Shown: piece by piece, positions 41,736 through 51,338 of the stretch
Layout of the letters: the number at the start of each line of letters is the position of its first letter
Numbering within the stretch: the stretch's first letter is position 1
Assembly: GCF_001553605.1 (NCBI RefSeq)
Contig: NZ_CP014229.1
Location: forward strand, 227,001 to 291,000
Direction of reading: 5' to 3'
Length of the DNA stretch: 64,000 nt
Source: Desulfovibrio fairfieldensis
GTDB lineage: Bacteria > Desulfobacterota > Desulfovibrionia > Desulfovibrionales > Desulfovibrionaceae
Made by a program: the position numbers and the translations under genes
The notes under the pieces: model-generated
Told to the model about the DNA's origin: nothing
What the model saw: the letters and a program-made list of their open reading frames with translations, nothing else
The model's database searches: none

Positions 41736-42038
41736 ATGAACACAATTATCAAATCTGAATTATTCGATAGTTGGTTGACGGCGCTAAAGGATACGCGCGC
41801 CAAGTTCAACATTCTGGCCAGATTGCGCCGGGCTGAGATTGGAAATTTTGGAGATTGTAGGCCTGTGGGAGATGGTATCTCTGAGATGCGAATACATATT
41901 GGCAAGGGATATCGAATATATTTTGTGCAAGAAGGTGTTTGTGTTTATGTTTTGATCGTTGGCGGTGATAAATCAACACAGCAAAAGGATATCGTCAAAG
42001 CTAAAGCACTGGCAAAAGAGAGACGGTTACAGCCATGA
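41736..42038 (+). CDS. higB: HigB/RelE-superfamily toxin (Gp49-like)
   Basis: Encodes 100 aa of the phage-derived Gp49/HigB-2 addiction-killer family: LTALKDTRAKFNILARLRRAE, GNFGDCRPVGDGISEMRIH, GYRIYFVQEG and GDKSTQQKDIVKAKALAKE. Members are ribosome-dependent mRNA interferases. The toxin precedes the antitoxin, and the two overlap by four bases, typical of higBA-like modules. The promoter contains a palindrome suited to antitoxin binding. The pair probably stabilises the element. Confidence 0.9.
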   Translation: MNTIIKSELFDSWLTALKDTRAKFNILARLRRAEIGNFGDCRPVGDGISEMRIHIGKGYRIYFVQEGVCVYVLIVGGDKSTQQKDIVKAKALAKERRLQP

Positions 42039-42343
42039 AATATTCTAAGTTTGACGTTGTGGATTATCTAGACAGTGAAGAATCCATTGCTGAATATCTT
42101 TCAGCAGTTATGGAGGAGCGTGACCCTGATCTTGTCATTGCCGCACTCTCGGATATTGCTAAAGCGCGTGGCATGGCAAAGCTGGCGGAAGATTCCGGCC
42201 TGAACAGGGAAAGTTTGTATAAGGCTCTACGCCCCGGTTCAAAGCCTCGTTATGAGACGATTGCTAAAATCATGGGGGCGTTGAACGTAAAATTGCAGGC
42301 GGTGCCCATAAAACAGCAACAACAATCCGGTACACTCTTGTAA
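42035..42343 (+). CDS. higA: HigA-type antitoxin (addiction module antidote)
   Basis: Encodes 102 aa: FDVVDYLDSEESIAEYLSAV at the N-terminus neutralises the toxin in related proteins, and AKARGMAKLAEDSGLNRESLY then YETIAKIMGALNVKL form an XRE-type helix-turn-helix for operator binding. It overlaps the toxin gene by ATGA. The Gln-rich end (KQQQQSG) is unusual but harmless. It is the last plus-strand gene before the convergent large operon. Confidence 0.9.
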   Translation: MKYSKFDVVDYLDSEESIAEYLSAVMEERDPDLVIAALSDIAKARGMAKLAEDSGLNRESLYKALRPGSKPRYETIAKIMGALNVKLQAVPIKQQQQSGTLL

Positions 42344-42372
42344 AACTCCCTTCCTCCATCCCAGTGCAAAGG

Positions 42373-42400
42373 AAAAGGGCCAGAGCGTCAGCCCCGGCCC
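42373..42400 (-). terminator. Terminator of the large leftward operon
   Basis: On the minus strand GGGCC and GGCCC enclose a 14-base loop and are followed by TTTTCC, 25 bases past the stop of the 2204-aa gene. The stem is short. Confidence 0.5.
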
Positions 42401-42424
42401 ATCCTTGTTTCTTCTCCTGCCCGG

Positions 42425-45400
42425 CTACTCTCCCAGGGCGTTGCCTACCTTCTCGCCATATTTGGCGAAGCGCTGCACCGGGATTCTGGCAAAGAAGCCG
42501 CCCAAGTCGATGATGCTGTAGGCCAGGGCGCGTTCGGCTTTCTCCCGCTTCTTGCCGCGCAGCTTGGGGTCAGCCAGGGCACGGGCCTTGTCGCCCACCT
42601 TGAGGCCCAGGCGCACGGGCTTGTCCAGGACATTACGGCCCTGTGACTGCCTCCCGTTGATGAACCAGGAGGACAACGCCGGGCCCGCCACGGGAATCAC
42701 CGGGGCGGCATAGTCCGCCAAGCCTTCCAGATAGCGCCGGGTGACGTTCTTCTTGTCCCGCTTCTTTTTGTCGTCGTCGCTGCCGAACACGGCGGTCATG
42801 GCCTCGCCCATGAGGTAAAAGGCCGTGGCCGGGAGAATCATGTCATAGAGCTGATAGCGGGCGTACTGCGGGGCACTCAGCTTTCCGGCTTGTACCGCCT
42901 GCAATGCCAGCCGCTGGCGCTGAAAGATCATCTCCACGGCGCTGCTGAACATGTTGAACCAGCTATAGCCGGGGTCACGCATGAACTTTGTCCGGCTGGT
43001 GGCGTCGTAATCGGGATTGGAGCGCTTCACCATTTTGTCGGCATGGTCCACGGCGGCCTTGTGGTGCTCGCTGCTGGTGTCGATGCCCGCCTTGCCGCCG
43101 GGGTTCAGCTCGCGCATCTTGGCATTGTAGGCCCCTATCCAGAGCGCGGAGGACACGGCCATGTCCATGCACCGCATGGGAGCCAGACCCACGTCCGCAA
43201 CCTGTTCCACGGTATGGGCTGCCCCGGCAAGGGAAATGAGCTTGCGCTGTTTGGCCTGCTTCGCCATATCCGTCACGCCCTGGGCCAAGTCGCGGTCAAT
43301 GTTGCGGGAGCGGGATTCCATGTACGGGCTGACGCTCTCGATATCCCTGACCAGGTCCAGCGCGCCGGGGCGGAGCAGCTTGCCCAGACCTTCCAGCACG
43401 GGCCGCGCGCCCTGGTCGGCCATGGACTTCATCAGGGCGTCGGTCTGCATCATGACCGTATTCAGGTTCCAGGAAAGGCCGTAGTAGGTGACCATCTTGC
43501 GGAATACCTGGGCAATGTCCTGTCCGGCGGTCTGGTTTCTCTCCTTGTTCACCATGCCCTTGAGGTTCTCCCGGATGGCGTTGTACTCCTGCTCTCCGAA
43601 GGCCCGCACATAGGCGGCCTTCCAGACGGGATTCCGCGTCACCCGGTCCACATGACGCACCGCCGGGCCGAGGGCAATAAAGGTTGTGGCGTCCTCAAAG
43701 TGCTGCATGATCTGCCCAAGGTCCAGACGCAGGGCTTCACCGGGGGCATGGGCCGCGCGGGTCATGGTATGGCCGTGTCTCGCAGCCGGGGCCGTGAAGC
43801 CCGCCTGACCGCTGCGCAGAATGTCTTCCCGTTCCTGCCGGGCCGCTGCGGTTTCGGAAAGGCGTTGGTCATACTTGGCAGGGAAGTAGCCGCCGGGCAG
43901 TTCCACAACCTCGTCGCCCACGCGCAAGGTCATCGGTACGCCTTCCACCTTCTTGGGCGCGAAGCCGTAGAGCTTGCGGCGCGTGTCCACTGTGTCCGGC
44001 CAAAGGCTGTTCACCGCATCCCATATGCCCTGAATGGCCCGCCAGTCGGCGGCGGTGAGCAGACCGGGGCGCGGGGTATCCACTGGCGCCGCGTCGGCGC
44101 CAAAGAGATGATAGGCCGCATCGTCGCCCAACAGGACGGCCACGCTCTCCATGTCCAGATCAGGGAAGCCCGCGTGCAGGCGGTCCATATTGGACTGGTT
44201 GCCCATCTGCAGGGCCAGACCGAATACCTGTTCCGGCGTCCAGCTTCGCCCGGCCTGCCGCATCTTTTCCGGCACCCGCAAGGCGGAACCATCCGCGCGG
44301 GTCACGCCGCCCAGCTTCTCCCCGAAACGCTCATTCAGGTCGGCCATACGGGTTACAAGCTGTTCCACCGGGCCGGACATCCGCGTGGAGATATCGCGCC
44401 AGAGCAGTTTCTTTTGGTTCTCACCGTCCAGCAGGGGTTGCAGCAATTCTTGCTCGTTGACGCCCGCCTTGCCCTTGGGGCCGATATTGCTGAACCCGTC
44501 CGCGCGCAGGAAAATGCTGCTCAAGCTTTCATGCTCGGAAAGGAACTTGCGGGAAAGGCGCTGCCACTTCTCCCGCGCGCTGCCTTCCTCGGCAATGCTC
44601 ACGGGCTTCAATCCCTGCATGGGGGCGGCGGCTTCCACGGCCTGGGCCTCGATGCGCGCCGCTTCGGACTCCCGGCTGGCCCGGTTCATGGCCCGGCCCG
44701 CGTGTTCAAGGTGACTGACAAGCTCGTTCACGTCCTCAAGCTGGGTCAGGGTCAACTCGCCATAGGGCAGGGCATTCCGGTTGCGTGCCGAGCCGCTGTC
44801 CGTGAGAGGCGCGGCCTCATTCAACAACCATTCCGGGAAGGCATCAGCCAGGATATTTTGTCCCTCGGCCTGGGCCTGGGAGCCGTCGCTTTCCATAATC
44901 AGGTCGGCGTCCGGATTCAGGGCGTTGATGATCTCGCGCAGGCTCAAGGATTCCGCGGCGCTGTCCCGCTCGCCTTCCGGCATCCGGGCAAGAGAAAAAC
45001 GCTCCATGATCCGGCGCAGACCTTCACGGGCCAGGGAATCAATCTTGTCCGGCTTGATGGCGGCCGCCTTTCGTGCCCGGCGCGTTACCGCCTCGATCTG
45101 CTTGCGGGCCTTCACGGCCTGGACATACAGCTCATTGGACAGCCGGGCGGCGTTCAGAAGTTCCAGGGATTCCACCAGATCGCCCTTGCGCAATGCCTGT
45201 TGCAAGCGGCGCTGGCCCTTACGCAAGGCGGCATTGTATGTGTCCGGGCGGATGTCGCTCACGCGGCTCCGGCTGATCTGCTCCTGGGCCTGAAAGATCA
45301 GAACCTTGCGGGGCGTGGCCAGACTGTCGGCCAGCCGCTTCACGCTTTCCGGGGTGGGGGCGCGCTTCTTGGCCAGCAGCTTTCCCAGGGATTTATCCAG

Positions 45401-48400
45401 AGCGTCCAGATAATCGCCGTAGGCATCCCCGGCCATCTGGTCCACGGACTGTTCCCGCAAGGAATCGTCACCGGCCAGCATGGCCTGGGCCATGTCCTCA
45501 ATCTGTCCCCGCTTGCTCTGTCCCTGCAAGGCGAGACGGTCATACAGCGCATTCCAAAGCGCGTCCGTGTCCTGCCAGCCCATTTCCTGGGCTGCCAGAT
45601 CAAGAGGCAGACCGTTTTCCCGCACAAGCCCGCGTCTGGCCCTGGACAGTTCGCGCACCGCCTCCTTGCCGTATTCCCGTTCAAGGGCCTGCCGGTCCAG
45701 TCCCGGCCCGGTCTTGCCGCTGAGATAGTCCACGGTTTCCCAGAACTGTTCTTGGCCTACCGCCGTTCTGGCGATGTCGCGGTATTCATGCAGGCGCTTT
45801 TGCCGGTCGCGCAGGGTGGCTTTGTTCATGGCAATCACGGCATCTTCCGCCGCCTCGGCCAGCCGGGCGTCCAGTTCGGCCTGATCCTCCAGGGACAATT
45901 CAGCGTTGACCCTGGCGGCCCCGTCCAGAAGGTCCATACGCTCACGGGAGCGTGAAAGAATGTCGTCCGTGGTCAGCATGCGGTCGAACACGGCGCGCAC
46001 GTCGTCAGTCAGCCGGTGGTTCTCGAACCCGGCAGAAGAAAAAATGGCGCGCATGTTTTTGTAGATGTTCAGCAGCCAGTCCCGGAATCCGGCGAAGACG
46101 CGGCGCAGCTTGGCGCTGGGGGCCTTGCCCCCCATGAAATAGGCTTCGCCCGCCGTGGCCACGGCCTCCTGGAAGCTGCGATATTCCTCCGGGGTAAGGG
46201 GACCTTCCGGAGAAACCCCGGCCCATTCCCGCAGGGCGCGGACATCAGCGGCGGCGGCTTCATTCCCCTGCCCGGCGATTTCCTCAAGCTGGCGCGTGAA
46301 TATGTGCGTGGACTCATGCAGCACCGTGGAAAGGTCTTTGCTGTCAAAGAGCGTGACCAGGGCTTGCACCTCGCCTTCCGGCGTGGTCTGGAAGTCCACT
46401 TGGCCGCGCCGTTCCTGCATGCCTTGATCCTGGGCAAACGGCTTGCTCTCCGGGACGAGAAGGCTTATAGTCTCATCAGAAGAGCCGCTTTTGAGAGCAG
46501 AGGGGTCGCCCCCACGGGGGCTTGGGTATGCCGGGGAGCCGCCGGCACTCTGATAGAAAGCGGCTCCTTTATTTTGTTCAAGCCAGTTTTCAACCTTGGC
46601 GGCGCTATCCCGAAAGGCCGTCAACACCACAAGCCGTCTGCCAAGAAATTTCCCCTCTTGAGGGGCGGCAACGACAACCAGACTTTCTTTCCCTTCATTC
46701 AGGGTAAAGGCAATGGCCCTCCCCCCGGTCACCTTGTTTTGAGCAAGGGGCGTCGGTTCACCGCGCACGATAACTTCCGGGATGGCACTCCAGGCATTAA
46801 AGTCAGGATGTCCCGATTTGATATGCCGTACCTGATCCGATGCAAGGATTATCTCGCTGTCTGGAATGTTCAGATCCGTCCTGCCAGCCGTGCCCAGCCC
46901 AAAGTATGATTTTTTGTCCTGCGGCGTTCCGGCCAGCACTTCGTCCACAAAGCCTTGGAGCGTGGCCGCGTTGTTTCGGTACATGGCTTGAGCCAGCGCG
47001 GCGGCCCCCTGGGCCTGCTCGCCCTGGGCAAAACTCCGGATGCGCAGCGTTTCCACCGGGTCAGCGCCGTATCTGGCGCGGAACGCCTCGGCATTGGCCC
47101 GTTGCAGGGCCGTATATCGTTCCGCCACATGAGCGGGGAATCCCGCTCCCATGAACTCCTGACGCAGGCGGCTTTCCTCGGCGCGCAGGGCGCGGCTCTG
47201 TTCCCGGCGCTCGGCCAGTCTGAGCGCGGCGGCGTCCAGTTGTTCAGCCGGATTGAACAGCCGGGCTTCCTCCCCGGTCAGTCCGTCCGGCTTTTGGCGC
47301 ACGGCATCCAGCAGGGCGGCGCGTTCCGGCCCGGCAGGCATGGAAAGGATGCGCACCAGCGGGACTTCCACGGGAGCGCCCGATGCCTTGGCCGCTTGCA
47401 CCTGTTCCACGGTCAGGCCGAGTTGGGAGAGTTGCGCCGGGGTATCCGGGGACATGGTGGGTGCCGGGCCTTCCTCCTGCGCCGGCTCCTGACTGCGGGC
47501 ATATTCGCCTTGGGCAAAGCTGGTCAGGCTTTGCGGGTCAAGAAAAACTGTCCGCGCGTCCTGGGGCACAAGGTTGCCGTAGGCCGCTTCAAAGGCTTCG
47601 CGGCTCTTGCCCTTGAGCTTGGTAGCGTCGCCCACCTCGGCGGCCCGGCTCAAAGCTTCGCCAAAAGCAAGACGCTGTCCGGCTTCCGCCTCCTGCCCGG
47701 CCACTTCCGCGATGGCGGCGGCCACGCCGCGCTGTTCCGGAGGATAGTCGGCAAGGTCAATGGCGGGCTGTTCCGTGCCGGGGTTGCTCCCGGCTATGGC
47801 GCGCATGCCTCCGCCCATGATCCCGGCATAGAGAATCGGGGTCCAGTCTTTGGCCCCTTCCAGGGCCCGGCCCCATATTTGGGCGGCGTCCTCGTTTTTG
47901 GCAATGCCTTCCAGCGCGCCCTGAATGGGATTCTCCGCATACTCGGTCGCGCCTTCCACGGCTGCGGCGCGCAGAGTGTTAATGGCGGTCTGAATCTTGG
48001 GCGGGAGTTGGGCCACGGCCTGATCCAGTCGCGCCCCGGCCACGTTCATGGCCCGTTCCACAAGATGTTTGCCCGTGCGCGGGGCCACTTGCGGCAACAT
48101 GGCATCAAGGCCCACCCGCTCCAGCAGGCCCGTAGCCATGCCGAAAGCAGCGGCGCTGAGCAGGGAATTTACCACGGGCACATCATCCCGGCGCAACTGC
48201 TCATAGTGGGCCGCGCCTTCCTGACTGCCGCCCATGACGGCCCCGGCTGCGGGATTGGTCATATATACCGCTATGGTCGGGAGCATCTTTGCCGCCATGT
48301 CCCCCACATTGCCCACCACGGCGGCCAGGCCTTCGTCCGAAAGCAGCGTGGTCCAGTCTTTGCGGATTTCCTCATTGCTCAGACGCCCGGCAGAAGGGAG

Positions 48401-49039
48401 AAGTTCAGCCAGCAGCGCACGGGAGACATCGGCCTGGCGGCGGCCAAAGCCTTCTACCGCCGCCCCGGCGTCGCGCATGCCCACCGCCTGCATGGCCCCG
48501 CCCAGCGCCTGAACGCCCTGATACGCGGATTCCGCGATATTGAGCGGCGCGCGCGGGAGCACATTGACCAACTCCCTGCCCGTCCGGCTGCGGTTGATTG
48601 TCTCAACACCCTTATGGAACAGGTCAGCCGGGGCGGACAGCAGTTTGTTGAACTGGTCGGCCAGGGGCACTTCCGTATGAATGAGACTGGCGCAGTCCAG
48701 GTCGCCCAGCACTTGCACCGTGTCCGTGGAGAAATCGCCCATTGCCTCAAGAGCCAGTTCGCGCGCCGCTCCGGTGGCCAGCTTCTCGTCTTCAAGGCTG
48801 GTATAGGTCGGGATGCCTTTTCCCTCCCGCACCTTGAAAGCCGTCACCGCCGCGTCCTGGGATTTGCCCAGCGTGTAGGAGAGTACGCGCCGGGCCTGGG
48901 CCTCGGTATTCTCGGCGGCCTGTATGGCGTCGGGGGCGTGGAGTTGCAAGGGGCGGGTCATTTTTGCTTGGGCTTCCGGGGAAAGCTCATGTTGAGCAAA
49001 GGGGTTGGTAGCCTCAACAATCATATTTTCTTGGGACAT
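42425..49039 (-). CDS. Giant polyvalent/ejection-type protein with PBECR-like nuclease and HESTH zincin
   Basis: Encodes 2204 aa. Residues 1-330 are helical with hydrophobic stretches (LPTIAVYMTNPAAGAVMGG, SLLSAAAFGMATGLLERVG) like ejection proteins of podoviruses. Around 711-825, DLNIPDSEIILASDQVRHIK, HPDFNAWSAIPEVI and GKESLVVVAAP resemble the PBECR/barnase-EndoU-like nuclease fold of phage polyvalent proteins. At 908-912 HESTH, within STVLHESTHIFTRQL, is an intact zinc-metalloprotease motif. The remaining 1200 residues are alpha-helical, with hydrophobic helices near the C-terminus (DMILPATAFYLMGEAMTAVF). Polyvalent proteins enter the recipient with DNA and counter host defence; that role is inferred. 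The start shares one base with the upstream stop (TAATG). Confidence 0.8.
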   Translation of the reverse strand: MSQENMIVEATNPFAQHELSPEAQAKMTRPLQLHAPDAIQAAENTEAQARRVLSYTLGKSQDAAVTAFKVREGKGIPTYTSLEDEKLATGAARELALEAMGDFSTDTVQVLGDLDCASLIHTEVPLADQFNKLLSAPADLFHKGVETINRSRTGRELVNVLPRAPLNIAESAYQGVQALGGAMQAVGMRDAGAAVEGFGRRQADVSRALLAELLPSAGRLSNEEIRKDWTTLLSDEGLAAVVGNVGDMAAKMLPTIAVYMTNPAAGAVMGGSQEGAAHYEQLRRDDVPVVNSLLSAAAFGMATGLLERVGLDAMLPQVAPRTGKHLVERAMNVAGARLDQAVAQLPPKIQTAINTLRAAAVEGATEYAENPIQGALEGIAKNEDAAQIWGRALEGAKDWTPILYAGIMGGGMRAIAGSNPGTEQPAIDLADYPPEQRGVAAAIAEVAGQEAEAGQRLAFGEALSRAAEVGDATKLKGKSREAFEAAYGNLVPQDARTVFLDPQSLTSFAQGEYARSQEPAQEEGPAPTMSPDTPAQLSQLGLTVEQVQAAKASGAPVEVPLVRILSMPAGPERAALLDAVRQKPDGLTGEEARLFNPAEQLDAAALRLAERREQSRALRAEESRLRQEFMGAGFPAHVAERYTALQRANAEAFRARYGADPVETLRIRSFAQGEQAQGAAALAQAMYRNNAATLQGFVDEVLAGTPQDKKSYFGLGTAGRTDLNIPDSEIILASDQVRHIKSGHPDFNAWSAIPEVIVRGEPTPLAQNKVTGGRAIAFTLNEGKESLVVVAAPQEGKFLGRRLVVLTAFRDSAAKVENWLEQNKGAAFYQSAGGSPAYPSPRGGDPSALKSGSSDETISLLVPESKPFAQDQGMQERRGQVDFQTTPEGEVQALVTLFDSKDLSTVLHESTHIFTRQLEEIAGQGNEAAAADVRALREWAGVSPEGPLTPEEYRSFQEAVATAGEAYFMGGKAPSAKLRRVFAGFRDWLLNIYKNMRAIFSSAGFENHRLTDDVRAVFDRMLTTDDILSRSRERMDLLDGAARVNAELSLEDQAELDARLAEAAEDAVIAMNKATLRDRQKRLHEYRDIARTAVGQEQFWETVDYLSGKTGPGLDRQALEREYGKEAVRELSRARRGLVRENGLPLDLAAQEMGWQDTDALWNALYDRLALQGQSKRGQIEDMAQAMLAGDDSLREQSVDQMAGDAYGDYLDALDKSLGKLLAKKRAPTPESVKRLADSLATPRKVLIFQAQEQISRSRVSDIRPDTYNAALRKGQRRLQQALRKGDLVESLELLNAARLSNELYVQAVKARKQIEAVTRRARKAAAIKPDKIDSLAREGLRRIMERFSLARMPEGERDSAAESLSLREIINALNPDADLIMESDGSQAQAEGQNILADAFPEWLLNEAAPLTDSGSARNRNALPYGELTLTQLEDVNELVSHLEHAGRAMNRASRESEAARIEAQAVEAAAPMQGLKPVSIAEEGSAREKWQRLSRKFLSEHESLSSIFLRADGFSNIGPKGKAGVNEQELLQPLLDGENQKKLLWRDISTRMSGPVEQLVTRMADLNERFGEKLGGVTRADGSALRVPEKMRQAGRSWTPEQVFGLALQMGNQSNMDRLHAGFPDLDMESVAVLLGDDAAYHLFGADAAPVDTPRPGLLTAADWRAIQGIWDAVNSLWPDTVDTRRKLYGFAPKKVEGVPMTLRVGDEVVELPGGYFPAKYDQRLSETAAARQEREDILRSGQAGFTAPAARHGHTMTRAAHAPGEALRLDLGQIMQHFEDATTFIALGPAVRHVDRVTRNPVWKAAYVRAFGEQEYNAIRENLKGMVNKERNQTAGQDIAQVFRKMVTYYGLSWNLNTVMMQTDALMKSMADQGARPVLEGLGKLLRPGALDLVRDIESVSPYMESRSRNIDRDLAQGVTDMAKQAKQRKLISLAGAAHTVEQVADVGLAPMRCMDMAVSSALWIGAYNAKMRELNPGGKAGIDTSSEHHKAAVDHADKMVKRSNPDYDATSRTKFMRDPGYSWFNMFSSAVEMIFQRQRLALQAVQAGKLSAPQYARYQLYDMILPATAFYLMGEAMTAVFGSDDDKKKRDKKNVTRRYLEGLADYAAPVIPVAGPALSSWFINGRQSQGRNVLDKPVRLGLKVGDKARALADPKLRGKKREKAERALAYSIIDLGGFFARIPVQRFAKYGEKVGNALGE

Positions 49040-50739
49040 TATTTTATCTCTCCTTCCAGCCAGTCGCGGTAGTAAATCTGTCTATTCTCTTCATTCACAG
49101 TATAACCCAAGCCCTCTAACCGCTGGTCAATCCACGGTATTGCCTCTTCAGGAACCTCCACAAGACGGAAAGAAGGATCATCACGTTGAATCTGCGGGAA
49201 GGTATAGGCGGGTTCCTGATTCCCAGCTCCCCAGCCGCTACCGGAAAACCATGCATCATTTTTTACGCTGATTTTTCTGGCAAGCTGTCGCGCGGTTTCC
49301 AGCCGTTGCGCCGGATCAGTAAGGCCCGTCATTCTAGACAGAATGACCCTGTATCCCGCCGTGGCCTGGGAGCGGGTGTAGCCGAAATCGTCTACCAGGG
49401 AGTCGGTGATCTCGTCCTGCATCAGCTTTTCGCTCTGCTTGGTCGCCTCGTCCCTGGCGATCTTCACGGCTTTCCCCAGGGCAGAAGGAGGCAGTTTGTC
49501 CGCATAGCGGTTCGTAACCATGTCCGGACGGACGCCGGGCTGCGCGGCATAGGTCTGGGCCTCGGCCAGCACATTCTTGTCCACCGGGGCCTCGGTGCCG
49601 TTGATTTTGAAATTTTGGTATTCCTCAATCTTCTTACGCGTTGCGGGATCAGCGACCCCGACAAGCACGCCGGAAAGCAACGCGGCCTTCTTCTGTTCTG
49701 ATTCCTGCCCGGCAAGGATAGAATCCGTTTGGGAAATGGCATTATCGTAGGAAGCGGCCTTGTCCCGTTCCTCAGTCTGGGTCTTCATCCGCTCGTGCAG
49801 GCTGGCATTGCTCAGATAGGACTGAGTCACCCGCGCCCGTTGCACCGGGTCTTTGACCTTTTCCTCCAGAACCGACTGTACCTTGGCGGCGTCATCGCCG
49901 TATGTTTCAAATAGCCCGGCTCCAAGATTTGCGGCCTGAACCGTGTCGGCTCTCTCCTGCGTCGCTCTGGCCTCCGCCTCCATCCGCTTGGCTTCGGCCC
50001 TGATCCTGGACTCGTACTGCGTAGCCGCCGCACCGAGATAGCCCTTTTCTTTGTATACGTTGAACGATTCCTTGGCGTGGCCGAGATTGCCCTTCGCCAG
50101 AAAACCGTCGATGGCGGCGCCAGCCATCTTCTGCGTGAGTTCCGTTTCCATCGCGCGACGGTCCAGGCCGGGAAACATTTCGGCATAGAGTGCTTTGATC
50201 TGCGTTGCCTGCCTGTCCACGTATTCCACGTCGCCGGGATTGTTGGCGATATTGCCCAGCGTTTGGGACAACAGACTTTCTGCCTGGCTCTTCTGCCATG
50301 CCGTTTTCTGCTGTGCGCCGTAGGCTTCGCCCTGTTCTCTGAAATGCAACCCGTATGTGACAGCGTTTTGCAGAAACATGTTCCGGAAGCGGCCCGAGAA
50401 CTGATCAGCCAAAGGATATGCCGTTTCTCTGGCGAACTGCGCGAAATGCTCACCGGCTCCTATGGCGTTTTCGCCCTTGTTCTGTTCCATGTAGCTGCTG
50501 CGTTCTGTGGAAAGCGCATTCTGGTATTCCAGCAAGGACTGAGTCACACGGGTGGTTTCATAGCTGGCGTATTCCTTCGCCATGACCCCCGTGAGCTGTT
50601 CCCCGGCTTTGAGCAGCCCTTGGGTGCCCGTGGCTTGGGCTGAACCGGCCAGATTCAGATTGCCGCTTTGCAGCCGTGGAGAAGGCGTGTTGACCGCAGC
50701 CTGTTTTGCCATCGGATTGTACACGACAAGAGGATACAT
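49039..50739 (-). CDS. Putative phage internal virion/ejection protein
   Basis: Encodes 566 aa, almost entirely alpha-helical with long coiled-coil-like segments (AKRMEAEARATQERADTVQA) and repeated YLxNASLHERM-type helices; no signal peptide or catalytic motif. The N-terminus MYPLVVYNPMAKQAAVNTPS and the C-terminal EAIPWIDQRLEGLGYTV resemble mid-size internal virion proteins that sit before the giant one in T7-like and related podoviruses. Its coding region overlaps the 2204-aa gene by one base. Together they may form a DNA-translocating core. Homology is inferred from pattern and position only. Confidence 0.6.
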   Translation of the reverse strand: MYPLVVYNPMAKQAAVNTPSPRLQSGNLNLAGSAQATGTQGLLKAGEQLTGVMAKEYASYETTRVTQSLLEYQNALSTERSSYMEQNKGENAIGAGEHFAQFARETAYPLADQFSGRFRNMFLQNAVTYGLHFREQGEAYGAQQKTAWQKSQAESLLSQTLGNIANNPGDVEYVDRQATQIKALYAEMFPGLDRRAMETELTQKMAGAAIDGFLAKGNLGHAKESFNVYKEKGYLGAAATQYESRIRAEAKRMEAEARATQERADTVQAANLGAGLFETYGDDAAKVQSVLEEKVKDPVQRARVTQSYLSNASLHERMKTQTEERDKAASYDNAISQTDSILAGQESEQKKAALLSGVLVGVADPATRKKIEEYQNFKINGTEAPVDKNVLAEAQTYAAQPGVRPDMVTNRYADKLPPSALGKAVKIARDEATKQSEKLMQDEITDSLVDDFGYTRSQATAGYRVILSRMTGLTDPAQRLETARQLARKISVKNDAWFSGSGWGAGNQEPAYTFPQIQRDDPSFRLVEVPEEAIPWIDQRLEGLGYTVNEENRQIYYRDWLEGEIK

Positions 50740-50742
50740 GCT

Positions 50743-51006
50743 TTACCCCCTGGCCGTTTTGATATGGGCTTCCCAGTCGGCCAGCGCCATTTTATAACGA
50801 TTGAGTTGTGGGCTGTTAGCACCACCAAACTTGACTATGATAATGTCTTCATTCTCAACGTTCGCGTCTTGGCCACGCAGTTGTTCCTCTAGACGGCTGA
50901 GCGCGGAAACATCCTCTACTGTCTGGACCTCTTGTGATTCATCCAGAAGCAGCGCTTTTATTTCATCGAGCAACGCAAGAATTACGCGATTTTTCATAGT
51001 GTCCAT
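50743..51006 (-). CDS. Small helical element protein, unknown function
   Basis: Encodes 87 aa with charged helices (VILALLDEIKALLLDESQEV, VEDVSALSRLEEQLRGQ) and a central strand DIIIVKFGGANSPQ. It ends three bases before the 566-aa gene, with GGAG placed about eight bases before its own start. No domain is recognised. It may be a chaperone or assembly factor for the ejection-type proteins, judged from position alone. Confidence 0.6.
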   Translation of the reverse strand: MDTMKNRVILALLDEIKALLLDESQEVQTVEDVSALSRLEEQLRGQDANVENEDIIIVKFGGANSPQLNRYKMALADWEAHIKTARG

Positions 51007-51080
51007 TAGTTTACTCCGTGAGTTAATAGTTGTTGTTCAGGTACTGTTTCTTCAAGCCACAAAACTTTTCCAAGGGGCTG

Positions 51081-51338
51081 TTACGCATGGAGTCCCGCTT
51101 GCAGTTTTTCCAGGTGGAGGGCCACAGCGGGAGTGACGCCTTTATCAATCAGCCTGCGCCCCATCTCGCCGAAGGTGTCGATGCCCGCTGAATCGCGGGG
51201 ATCATACTCCGGGGGTTGGCCGCACCGTTCACGGATTATGTTTAAAAACGCTTGTACCGTGCCGCTCATTTCCGTTGAATTTTTCTGCATTGCTCCTTGT
51301 CCCTCCAATTTTGTTACGCGTCTTTCCAGACTGTTCAT
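51081..51338 (-). CDS. Small element protein, unknown function
   Basis: Encodes 85 aa. It starts MNSLERRVTKLEGQGAMQKN, a short coiled-coil leader, then carries a helical C-terminal part (AFLNIIRERCGQPPEYDP, VTPAVALHLEKLQAG). Its ATG shares a base with the stop of the DUF5681-like gene (TAATG), so the two are translationally coupled. Seventy-four bases separate it from the next gene. Not recognised. Confidence 0.6.
   Translation of the reverse strand: MNSLERRVTKLEGQGAMQKNSTEMSGTVQAFLNIIRERCGQPPEYDPRDSAGIDTFGEMGRRLIDKGVTPAVALHLEKLQAGLHA

Noticed and set aside
42890..45955. Plus-strand frames of more than 1000 and 700 codons opposite the giant protein
   Set aside because: Arg/His/Gly-rich shadows without ribosome sites; the minus strand carries recognisable HESTH and PBECR-like motifs.
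46580..46700. Separate nuclease gene inside the giant protein
   Set aside because: The region is in the same frame as the flanking sequence with no stop or internal ribosome site; treated as a domain.
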